Below are positions 13,301 through 25,300 of a DNA stretch of 64,000 bases, in pieces. The notes under the pieces are model-generated. The model was not told where the DNA came from, searched no databases, and saw only the letters and a list, made by a program, of their open reading frames with translations. The stretch's first letter is position 1; the number at the start of each line of letters is the position of its first letter. A program made the translations under genes and the position numbers. This DNA is from Uranotaenia lowii (Eukaryota > Arthropoda > Insecta > Diptera > Culicidae): NCBI RefSeq assembly GCF_029784155.1, contig NC_073693.1, forward strand, positions 186,269,802 to 186,333,801, read 5' to 3'.

Positions 13301-16300
13301 GTCATTTCGGCTACGAGAAAACACTGGCTGCGCTCAAAGAACGCTACCACTGGCCTAAAATGAACGCAGAGGTCCGGAAGTTCTGTAGGCAGTGCTTGGC
13401 ATGCCAGACGAGCAAAGCAGTGAACATCAACACTACTCCACCCATGGGTTCACAGAAGCCAGTTGAATATCCGTGGCAATTCGTCACGCTTGATTTTGTA
13501 GGACCACTTCCGGCTTCCGGTAAGAACCGAGCGACATGCCTGTTAGTTGCAACCGACGTTTTTTCGAAATTTGTTTTAGTTCAACCGTTCCTAGAAGCTA
13601 AAGCTGGCCCACTATCGGAATTCGTCGAAAATATGATTTTCAATCTATTTGGGGTCCCGGAAATAGTCCTTACGGACAATGGAACCCAGTTCACATCAAA
13701 AATTTTCACCGATCTATTAAAAAAATATCACGTGAACCATTGGCTAACACCCGCCTACCACCCACAAGTGAATAACACTGAGCGGGTAAATCGTGTTATA
13801 ACCACATCCATTAGAGCAACCCTCAAAAAGGAACACAAGCACTGGGCGGATGACATTCAGGCGATTGCCAATGCCATTCGTACCGCGGTGCACAACTCAA
13901 CCAAATACAGTCCGTATTTTATTGTTTTCGGCCGAAATCAGGTTTCGGATGGAAGGGAATATGCCCAAATAAGGGACAAGGTCCTTAGTGAAGATCGCAC
14001 CGAAGAAAGCATTTCAAAAGACCGTCAGAAACTATTTGAAGAAGTTCGCGAAAACCTCACTGCTGCATATAAACGACACGAGAAAACTTACAACCTACGA
14101 TCCAATGAAAACTGTCCCCGTTACACTGCTGGAGAAAAAGTCCTGAAGAAAACCTTCGAACTCTCGGACAAAGCGAAGGGCTTTTGCAAAAAGCTGGCCC
14201 CGAAATTCGAACCGTGTGTAGTTCGAAAAGTATTGGGTTCACACACATACGAGCTGGAAGATTGCCAAGGGAAACGTCTTGGAGTTTACTTTTCGAACCA
14301 GATCAAAAAATTGCATACCGACTCTTAAAACTTCAATTTTTATTAATCAGCTATGTAGTTTCAATTAAAAAAAAAGGACAAAGAATCTTCGAGATCATTA
14401 AAATACCTCAGGGTCAATCAATTAACACAGTTGACAACATTTTGAATGGCCACCAGATAATCTTCATTGATTCCGGTGCAAGTAGGTTTCTAGTAGATAT
14501 GGAAGTGGCTTAAGTGATGACATAAGACACAGTAATGCGACAAGCACGAACGTAGAATTACCTTCCCTAGGATCGACGATTTCAGGGTGAAAGAGCTCCT
14601 CTGCTTGCATGAAAAATCACGCCGCGAAATCCGACGAATCTAGACGAATAGGGATATGCGAAGTCTGAGGAGAGCTTTCCAAAATTTGTTGATTTAGTAT
14701 TAGAACACTTTCGTTATCTTCTACTAAATTGATGTGTTTTGGAAAGTGATCTTCTAAAATTTAAGAGCGAGCTTAACCACCGAAAGATTCTGCTAAGAAG
14801 AGAAGAAAGGAGGAGAAGCTATGTGGCAGGCATTCAAAGAAAACACCCTACTGGTGTAGATTTTTTTGAATTGAAGGACCGATCATTAACTCCGTTATAA
14901 CAGAACCTAAGCGTACATTAAAATTAGAACGCTCACGCTAAGTCATTATCATTTAGTCGACCGGTCGGATATCGTTGATTCCGAAAAAAGTACACCGTTC
15001 CCGAAATCGAATGGGGTCAAGCTATGACTTGGAAAAAGTAGTGGAATTGCCCACGACGGTAAAAAGCGAGCGCCGACCTCAGGAGAAATCGGGAAATTAA
15101 TCGAAGCGAGGAGGAGATACCGAACGCGTCTATGATTGGTATAAGCACTTAGCAATAGCTTAGCACTGTTATACAATCAGAAAAATTTCCAAATGAGGAA
15201 AAAATAAGCTTAATTCAGCTTGAGATCAACCGAAAAATCTTTGGGCCTTTTGAAAGGCATGTAAATAAATTTTGTACATATTTTTTTTAGATTAGTTAGT
15301 AGTTAGTTTTTCATTTTGCGATTCCTACAATCGGTCCTAATCTTAAACGTAATATTATTTTCTTAAGCACTAGTTAGTATTTTAGGGTAAGAAAAACTCA
15401 CGATTGAATGGGTTCTCCATTATCGCCTGTATATAGGGTTTTTTTCTTCACGTCCTTTTTTTTATCCTTGCATCCTTTTTTTTTTTTCATTCACTTCCTT
15501 GGCTTGATTGGTAGTTTGTCAATAGAAAGCTAAAAAGTGAGCAACTAGCATTAGAATGGAATCAATAGAGCGTATTTTTATTGATAAATTAGATAATAGT
15601 TACCTGTTAGTTTTTTTAATTAGAAAGCCAATTTCTTCAAGATTAGGTCCAGTATCCAATAGATCCATTTTTCCGAATAAATCCAAAAATCCAGCAATCA
15701 AGTTTTTCCAGTCCAGAGCAGGCTTGTAATTGGTCACCATCGTTTGAATTTTTCCGGAGACAATCACCACACATCGTTCGTGACAATCGTGGAGAGCGCA
15801 ATCGTTTGATCGGAGAGCAAAAAAATGTCAAACGAAATTTTGATCTTTTTTGTGGTTAGTCGTTTGCCTGTCATCCCTCTTGCGTAGATAATCGAGATAA
15901 TCATTCCACATTGTTCGACCAACACATCCAAACATCACCCGGCGCTGCAGAGTGACGAGTTTTTTTTTCAACAGGAGGGAGTGAATAGAAAAGATTGCAT
16001 TTGCTTATTGAGTCTGTAAGTTTTGCTGCGTGAAAGAGATAGGCGATGTCGTAAACTGTCGGGAATGATGGTCGTTTGACCATCAAATTATCCCTCTCGT
16101 GTACCAAGACACGAAATTTCGTTCGACAATCACACAAAGAAGAATGAATGTCGTTTCGTTTGATGGTAGTCGACTGTTCGGCAAGTTTTCGGTCGCATTC
16201 GTTTGATGGCACGAACAATGATACTGATAAAAGCAGGCTGTGCGACTGTCAGAGAAAATGTCGATGGTTTACAAGTCTGGTCCAGAGTCATGTATGCAGT

Positions 16301-19300
16301 TTCCAAGTTCGATCTTCCAGAGAGCGTGACGTCACCACCCACCTGGTGTTGTTTTGGCTGAAAAGAGAAGAAAAAAGTTCTTTTCACTAACGCTGATTAT
16401 GAGGAACGACATAAACCAACTATCCTCATAAATTCCCGGTCCAGGCAGTACATTTTAACTCCGATTTCACTATTTTTAAAGCACTTTTTTCCGAAACTGT
16501 TACGGCACACGCGTTAATTCCAATACGGTTTGTTTACATTTTGAACGAATCGCTCTCCCATCTCCGGTGTTGATGACAAATGAGTGCATGAGATCGACTT
16601 TTGAATGGAAGAGAGAGTAGACGATTAGGGATGCTCATGTATTTTATGGTATCGATATTTTTTTTTGCAGGCAAACAAAGTTTTGAAGAACGTTACTTGA
16701 ATAGAGTTTTGAGATTGTTATTTAAAACGGTTTATCTTTTCGGTTTAGAATGAACGTAGATTTTTTTTTGTTTCTCAGATGAATTTCTGAGGTTAAAATA
16801 TCCAACTGCGTTCAATATTTTTTTATTTGTCACTGAGCGTTATCTAGGAAGAAAATACAATTCGTTTTTTCTCGATACTTATTTTTGAGGGTTAGAGTTC
16901 ATTTTTCAACTAGGATTTTCAGTGACAAAGATAATTTTTTTTGTTGATCAATATCAAATAGGGCATTCCATTCATTAGTTAATTTCGTGTATAATCACTA
17001 ATTGTCATCAATGACCGTTTGCAAATTCGAATCACCGCTTTTAGGTTTTGTTTGAATGGGAAATTATTCAGCAGAAGTTGTTAAAGTGAAGCTTTTCGTG
17101 AGACTCACTAGGTTAGGTAATGAGTTTGCATTAAGGGGGGGGTAGGGTCTAACACTTTCAAAAAATCGATTTTTTTATTTTTTTATTTTCTTATTGTAAA
17201 ACATTTCAAGAATGTTGTGTCAAATTTTCAAGTCAATTGAAGCAAAACTGTAGAACTTACAGGCCTTTATCTCCTCCTATCTAATACTACAAGAAAGCAA
17301 AAGCAGAAACTTCAAACGCGTTTTTCTCGAAAGCACATTTTTAAAGTCCGTGGACATCGTCATTTGAAAACTACTTATCCGATTCTTTTCAAATTTGGAA
17401 CATATTTTCTACATATAAATTACCAGACCCCAACGTTTTTCTTTTTTGATTTTTTTTACTTTGGGGTGATTTTAGAGGTGAAAATGGCGGATTTTTAAGT
17501 GAAAAATCGTAGTTTTTACTTCAAACAGCCACAAAAATTTCATAAAAATATTTTTAAGTTAAATAAAAACGTTGGGGTCCAGAAAAACATCTATTTAAAA
17601 TATTTTGCTCTGATTTTTTGACTTCAGACGATTCTGTGCTGAGATACAGTGTCCACCGCAAATCCTGTTTTCTAAGAGGCATCCTCGAAAATGCTCCGTC
17701 ACTGGCTCATTTTTCAATATTTTTCTACGAAAAAATTACTAAATGTTCTTTTAACAATGCTTTGTATAATGCAAAAAATTTGAATACATTTGTTTGAACG
17801 ATAGCTCTAGAAAAAAATCGTCAAAATGGTGTTTTTTTATACCCGTTAGACCCTACCCCCCCCTTAAATATTTTAGATCCGCTGGAGACCAGAGTTGAAA
17901 TATACATTGACGGTCAGTAACAGGAGTAATAATTCTTTTACTTCCTGCAAATTGAGAAGGAGCCAATTTATTGGTGATGAACCTATATGACCCCGGAAAC
18001 TAAAATATTTCATTGGAAGCTATTTTACATTTGACCTTCGAAAATTTGATTGGAAAAAACTTTTGTATTTTCCAATCAAATTTTCGAAAATTTAGTGAGG
18101 AATGATGTAACAGTATCGATATTTTGTTATTTTTGCTTGTGCACCCCTAAAAGTTATTTTTAGAATGCTACTTCCCAGAGCATTCTCTGGCTTCAAACCC
18201 GTAGCCACTCAGGGATAGTACTCCCAGACTCACATCAGTAACTGGAACTCACGAGAGTGCTCTTTAATCGAGGCACTCAATGACGTCGAACCCCACCGCC
18301 CAAGAGCACTCCAGATATGACGTCACGAAGGAATCCCCTTATTTAAATGAGATATGATTGCAACTGGAGTAATAGCTGTGCGTTTGGTTTATATGAAGCC
18401 TGTCGTCACCAGCTGGTTGATATGCGTCCGGTTATTAACCCCATCACTAGACTAGTATGAATGTAGTGGTAACCGGGGTTGTTGATTTCGCGCAACCCGA
18501 ACTTAGACCCGAGATCGGAGATCAAAACCTCGGATGAGATGAAAAAGTCTTGATAAGAAGAAATTTTCTTCGGAGAACTTCGTGATTATCAGTTCGCTAA
18601 TAATTACGAAGTTCCGGTTACGAAACCAATAACTTTTTTTGTTCTGAGGGCTAATGCTTTTTCTCGTCCACTTTTCTCTGGACTGTGAAGTAGGCCAGAT
18701 CGGAAAAAAATTTGTGTTTCGCGCGTACATAGTACACAAAGGTACTACAAAAAATTAAACGTGGTCTTAAATTATCTTTTAAAAGTTACATTTTATTCCC
18801 TCAGTTTTCCCTCCGAGTGCAATTAGTGTGCAAATAGTTTTACTAGTGCGATAAGAATATTGGAAAAGGGTAATAGATATTTTGATTATACACAAAAGTG
18901 CGTTTGGATATGAGAAAAATTATATTAAACAGATTCTCGGAGGAGCCGATCCACCTGCAACCCGCTATCATCCAGCCAGGGAAAGTAGACCCAACGCACC
19001 GAGCGATCGTCAACCGCATCTTATTTCCATCACGTGGTACGTTTCGACCAACAGAAGACACCGCAGGCGAAACGGCATACGCGAGGCGGCAACTGTCCAT
19101 TTGGTTCAACGAGTGGCATCCCGCAGACGACGCACGGCGATTTTCCGGAGACTTTTCCGCTTCCGGTGGAAAACAGGTTTGAGCCCTCAATCGATACGAG
19201 TGAGTACTTTAAAAATTACCGTCCCCTTGTCCCATACAGAACAGCATTTTGAGCGGCACTCACCAAGCCTACAGCAACAGCTCAGTTGGTTCGGGCGGTG

Positions 19301-22300
19301 CACATAGAATTATGACGTGTACCCCCGAGGTTGTGAGTTCGAATCTTGTGGAAGTTTCAATTTTCTTTTTGTAAGTGCCACGCTACGGCCGCACTTGAAA
19401 CTCGAGCATATCCGATGGGTAATTAATTACACACATCACCCAAACCCAAACCCTTAAATCGCACTGAGAGAAAGAGGAATTTCCTAGGAAAAATTCCACA
19501 CATGGCCATTTAATTTGAAGCAAATGCACTCCATCTAAGATAGATTTCTGAGGGAAAAAGTAAGCCAGGCAGCGCTTGCGAGCGCTGATAGTTAGCGGGA
19601 AAGTCTCCCGAAGTGAAATGTAAGTAAGGCAGCTAGGGAAATCCGGAAATGAAAATGTAAAATCCCACTAACACAACTCAATTTTTGGCTAATAGAAAAC
19701 ACTTTTTAAACGTATTCTGATGTAGCTTTTATTGAAGAGTTAAAGGTCACGTTTTTTTTTTCGGTTCCGCTTGTACTGGAAGTCTGGGTTGACTTCCGAT
19801 TTTCGACTTCTTCTTTTCAGCCCCCTTTCTAACCTCCTAAGCAAATCTGGGGAATTTTGGTCGGGGAAAGTGGGCCCGGTGAAGATTTTTATTTGAGAAT
19901 CTTTCTCTTAGTAAGTTCGTGTTTTTGGTAGCCAACCGAAGAACTTATCTTTTATCCAGGTTGTTTTCCTGCGAATTTGTTCGGGGATTTTGTTTGAGGG
20001 TCAACAGGTCGAGGAACGGTGGGGTGATTGGTGATCAGGGCCACACATAATGTACCCACCCTAATGATGGGTCTCTTAGCCGGGCACGCATCAAACAGGA
20101 GGATGATCTCTTCGGAGTGGCGCATATAAATCATCCGCTTAGCACCCAGATTACTCCCACGCCCCAACTGCCTCCCGTTGCAATCTGATATTCTTATTGT
20201 GTGACAATGCGATCAAGTTAGTACTAATAATCCACCTATACACCGTTCACGATATATCGATGAAATGCGAAAAAGATCACACATTCAATTGCGGATAACT
20301 CATCACAGTAAACTCGTATCGCGTCATAATCTTTTACAAACTTGTTTGTCATTGTTTGAACTACAATCCCTGAAATTCTGAGCTTTCTAGCATACTGGAA
20401 ACGCATTTTAGAATACATAGAGTGAAAGTATGTCGATTTTTCATACATTTTGCCGAAAATCTTCATACAAATTTTAAGTCCTTTGCGCCAGCTCGTGCTT
20501 TGGCCAAATGACCTGAAACTTTCAGAAAGTCATTTTTTCACTTAAAAGCACCAATCTAGGGGGTGCCGCGTTGAAAAAAATGTTGTAAAAATCATCCCAT
20601 ACAAATTTGGGCCAGTCTAATATCTCCCTTATAAAAAAAGAATTTGATATTTGTTCCAGCCACAAAACATCTTAATTTTTTTTGTTTTTGATTGTTTTAT
20701 TTCTTTTTTTTCCGTTGGTTTTGTGTTATTTAAATGATTAAAGTTATTGACAAGTTTGAGATTTTTTGATACGCTAACGGATAAAAATCACTTGTGAGCA
20801 GCACAAGCGCGTGGAATGTGTCTGATGTGTAAAAATGCTCAAGGGAGTCGTAGAAATCAGCGAAAATCTTAGAAAGAATTCGTTACGTATTCACAGGGCC
20901 TTTTGACATTCTGTTATTCTGAGCCGTATTTCTGTTTCAAAGTGGTTTCGAACTTTTCACTGTCGTTTCAAGGGCTTGGACTGTAGCTCAGTTGATACTC
21001 GTGATTCGTGAATACTCATGGAAAAATCCGGGCTATTTTATATAAAAACCTGGCAGAATCCGAGCATTTGGTTTCAAAATTTTCAATCAAAAATCAGGGC
21101 AATATCCGGGCAAGTTTGATGAAAACCAAGAAATTACTCAACAATAATCAAGAAAAAAAAAACTTTTTTCATTCAAATTTATCAGTAGATTTTTTTTTAT
21201 CTTTTTTTAGGCTTAAAAACATTTCATATTTATTTTTATAAAACTTGCTCAAAAATTTCGTTTTCGATTCATCATAAGTAAAAAAAATGCAGCACAATTT
21301 GTTTTTTTGTTTGATTTGGCAATTAAAGTGAATAAATCCGGGCTTTTTCAGCGAAATCTGAATTCAGTGTTATTATATAAATCTTGTCATTTAACCCCTG
21401 CGACGCATATCGTTAGCAAAATTCCAAATGTAAGGATACCTAGAGAGCTTTCAAAAAATAAAAACACAACAAAACTTCCAACAAAAAAATATATTTTCAA
21501 CTATAAGCCCTCGGGTGACTAGGGGGGGTCATATCCATCAGCTGTTGGTACAGCTCGATACATACCTTGGCTATTTGTTCCAGGTTGGAGTTGAGAACTA
21601 TTTGAGCTTCCTCGGTGCTTCTATCTTGCATTTGTTTCTGCCATTTTAAAACTTCCACATAGACGTCCATGTTGTCTTCTTCTCCCTGTAAAAGGAGTAA
21701 AATAACAAATGTAAGTTTCCATTCTCAGTTAAAGCATTTGAGTAATTTACCAAACGAAAGTGGTTGAAATTATAGATGCGCGACTGCAGGTAGTGTATTT
21801 TGTACATCAGAAAACAAGAAAAGAGTGCAAGGAACATTGCTAGTATAATTCCTACATGTATAACGCCAAAATCGGAGGGAAATATTGGTTGTAGCCTATG
21901 TCTAAGTCTTGTCAGAATGCTGTTGTTATCAGTTCTACTATTACTATTACTACTGTTCTGATGGGGGATATCACTAAAGCTGGGTTTCTCTTTAAGAGCG
22001 ACATTGCCAGTTGGTTTCAAAATTGCTGCAGACGCTATCAGTGCGACCGGGGATTTGATAATGATCTCCTTTTGAACTGATTTAATACTTTTAGGGCCTG
22101 TTGAATAGAGAGAAGATGCATGTAGTTAATAGCTGCACAATGGCAAAACGCGAGAAATTTTCTCACCATCGTGGGGCCGCTTAGCGCCATCTGTTATAGT
22201 AAGCTTATCGTTGGTAGAGTCACCGGAATCAACTACGTCAGACTTTTTATCTTTTACATGGGAAGAACTTTCGTTACCACTAATTGAGCAGCTACTGTCA

Positions 22301-25300
22301 TCCTCGGCCGAGCATTCGGAGACCTCAACGTCCGGGGCCTTCTGTGCGATCGATGGTTCCTCGATCTGGGGTGGAGCTACGGGTCGCCAAACGCTGCACA
22401 TCAACCGATAGGCAGCCTCTCGGCTCATGAAGCTTCCGAAAACGTGTCGATCATCACAAGTGGTCACACCGACCGCATTCGGGAACATTTTGGCCGTCTT
22501 TTCCTTGGAGATCTTTATCACCGACACAGTGGGAATCAAGAGCTAGGGATTGATAGTAGTACTCCGTTGAATAAAATATTCGCAAAAATTTAGTTTGTCA
22601 CATACCTTGGTTACGTAACCAAACACATTGGAATAAAATGCAAAATAGTTTTGTGTAATGTAAAGGTGACCTTGCAAAAGAATGTCGCCAACCAAAGCAC
22701 AGGAGAAATCTGAAAAGATAGCAGAACATTTTCATAAGCTATGTAGGATGACGTTCTTAAAACAAACAGTTTTGAAGATAAACATCTATTATTTTTTAAC
22801 GGTTTTAAAATAAATTAAGGGGTATTACAGATTCAAGGGTTCCTTAGAATTTCCGTGGCAATATTTTGCAACGGGTTTTATAAATTCAAATGGTTTATCT
22901 TTTCAAAATTCAATTGTGAATTTAAGGAATAATTAAAAAAAAAACATTTTAAAGTTTAAAGAAAAACTAAAATGTTTACTTACAGTTCAACACCTTTTCA
23001 TCTTCGACCTGCGTAAAATGCCGGGAAAACTTTTTCTGCCGGGAGCTGTTAAACTCTTTTTTCTTCTTTTCCTTCTCGGGCTTCTCGAACTTCTCGACAG
23101 TCGCATCGCTCCGAACACTGGAGGACTTCAACGGGTACGGGCTAGAACTTCTTATCGTGTTGGGTATCGGTGATGCCGCCAGCGGCGAAGACGATAATGA
23201 TTTTAACGATCTTTTGTGGGAGAAAGGAAATAAAGGACAATTATTTTTACAGTTTGCTAAAATTTACCAGACAGTGCACCAGACTGCACTGCTGCAAGTT
23301 CGCGAGTTCAGCCATGAATATTACATTTCATCAATTGCAGTGTCGACCGGGTCAATTCTGATTCGCACAATTGTCTCTAGGAGACCTAGCTTGTCTAGCC
23401 CTGGCATTGATGTCATTTTCCCACAGTTCAATTATCCAGCCTCGTGCCTGAACCGATGCAACTCAGGTCAGCAACTCACATCGATAGTGACTGTATAAAT
23501 CGATTAGCAAACACTCGGAAGATGAGAACGGTTTGACGTTGAATCTCGCAGCTAGTTTCCAATTCAAGTGGCCCCTCCATTCACAATCAAACAGCACTCA
23601 ATCGAATTGGTTACATCCAGTTTAATCATCAAATAGACTAGACAAAGCTGCTAATTTTTGACTCATTTCCTACACAAGTGTTACGTAGGAAATCGACCAG
23701 TATCTCTAATTAATAATAATTATTGTTTCTATTCGACTGATGCGCTTTAGCTTTGAACAACGGTTTCAAAAGGATTTCTGAATGTCAATATTCAAATATT
23801 GCGCTAATCTAATTTTCGCACTTTACACAACGAAATCACATCTCTTTGAATACTAGATATTTTGAAGCTGTTGACTTACCCATAATAATAAACCTGGTGT
23901 TTTCTACGCAGAACCACTCCATCCTGATCGCTACTATCATCTAGCAAGATGTTGGGTGTAGAATAAGCCGGCGTCATCGGCATGGTTTGATACTTCCCAG
24001 TTGACAATAAATGTTTGTACAAAATTAAGCTGCTTCCGAACGATCTTCACCGATTGAGATATGACGATCTAATGCGAAACAGGTAAAGTTAATATTTTGC
24101 TGCACACTCCTTCAGAAATGTTGCAGATCTCTATGCCGATCAGTACCATCGATGTCTGTCTACCTCTAATACAAGTGGGGTAGTTTGATGCCAACCAGAG
24201 ACAGACGACAGTCCTCAAAAGGCGCCCAAGTTCGAGGCTGTAAACCGAATTATTACTACCGATAACGACTGTAGATTTGTTTACTTTGTTCTATTTTCCG
24301 CATGCTTTCGTTGAAAGTTCCCATTTAGCTTCGGTTGACTTTTTGTTTGAATTGGTTACGGTAAACTTTTCAAAATATTTTGAAATAAATAGTAGTCATG
24401 CTGAGGCGGCTGTGGTTAATAAAATTTACCAACGGCAGTTTTGCGTCGTACTTTCAACTGCTTTAAAAGACCAAAACAAAAATAAGGTTTATTATCGTCT
24501 TATCGTCGTTACTCTCTGTATTCCAGATGTAAAAAGTCAAGAACTCAACACAGGTTGTGTACGAATAAAAGATGAGGAAGCAGATCAAAAGACTTCAATT
24601 GTCTTTTGCCCGCACAAAGGCTCTGTGATTTACGGAAATTCAGCTGCCCTAGAACTGTCGTCAACTTTTAACCTCAAATAGATACCTAGCCTGATGTTTT
24701 CCGTGAGTGAGATGCGAAAGCAGAACAATGAGCCACGAAGGTTGTATGGTTGCATACATATGCTCCATGAGATGCTTGTTGCTAACCCTGATGTAAATAT
24801 AACGACAACCGACGCCGCTGACAATTCGACACGTGTTGACATGATAAGATTATCGCTTCGAGGGTAATTATACGTCATTACTAAAATGCCTATGAAGATC
24901 GTTTGCAAACTAACAGAACGCGTTTAGGATGTTATGATTACATCCGGAATAAAAAGTTTTCAAATCAATGAAAAACTGCTTGATTGATTGCATATCAACT
25001 ATTTAAAGATGTACCGAATAGTGGTATTTGACCAACGGCCCAATACCGACCTTTTCAACAATTCGGCCAAAAGAATATTCGGCCGAATATTATTATTTAT
25101 TAAGAATATTTCAACCAGATGTGAAACACATTAGATCTTTTTCAAGTAGGGGTTCCTTTGATTTTCAAAATGTCACCAATCACTGAAAGGACATCTGATG
25201 AGTTGTTGCTTCTAGGGCGTTTAAAGTCTGCTTCATTTAATATTGGAACAAATTCTTTTGCTCATTGTGGCGCTCCTAGTGGACGGATTTGGAAACTTTT

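Larger units (their letters stand above)
6888..20182 (+). mobile_element. full-length Ty3/gypsy LTR retrotransposon (long-LTR, Osvaldo/Ulysses-like)
   Basis: A 13,295-bp element flanked by the 4-bp duplication ATCT (6884-6887 and 20183-20186). Order: 5' LTR 6888-8964, PBS, gag, -1 frameshift site, pol (PR-RT-RNase H-integrase), about 3 kb of non-coding DNA with a nested TTAA MITE, polypurine tract, 3' LTR 18106-20182. The LTRs start TGTAAC and end TTGCA, and I found no difference between them in the stretches compared, implying recent insertion. Integrase after RNase H places it in Ty3/gypsy. LTRs of about 2.1 kb and a Lys-type PBS recall Drosophila Ulysses/Osvaldo, a relation inferred rather than tested. 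No env-like frame is visible. It lies antisense in the last intron of the GRAM gene. Confidence 0.95.

Noticed and set aside
14184..14513. Frame ending in FIDSGAS, resembling a retroviral-type protease motif
   Set aside because: It overlaps the end of pol in another frame. The motif is only a few residues, the frame stops soon after, and pol already has its own protease.
15901..16390. Overlapping reverse and forward frames in the 3' part of the LTR element, considered as an antisense gene or env
   Set aside because: They overlap one another on both strands and show no hydrophobic, Cys-rich or conserved pattern.
20978..21002. CTGTAGCTCAGTTGATACTCG, resembling a tRNA D-arm
   Set aside because: No matching T-arm/B box or anticodon stem follows at tRNA spacing, and the sequence runs into a dispersed repeat.
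24277..24681. 134-codon forward frame near the alternative promoter
   Set aside because: No recognisable motif. The composition matches AT-rich intron, and the first codons look non-genic.
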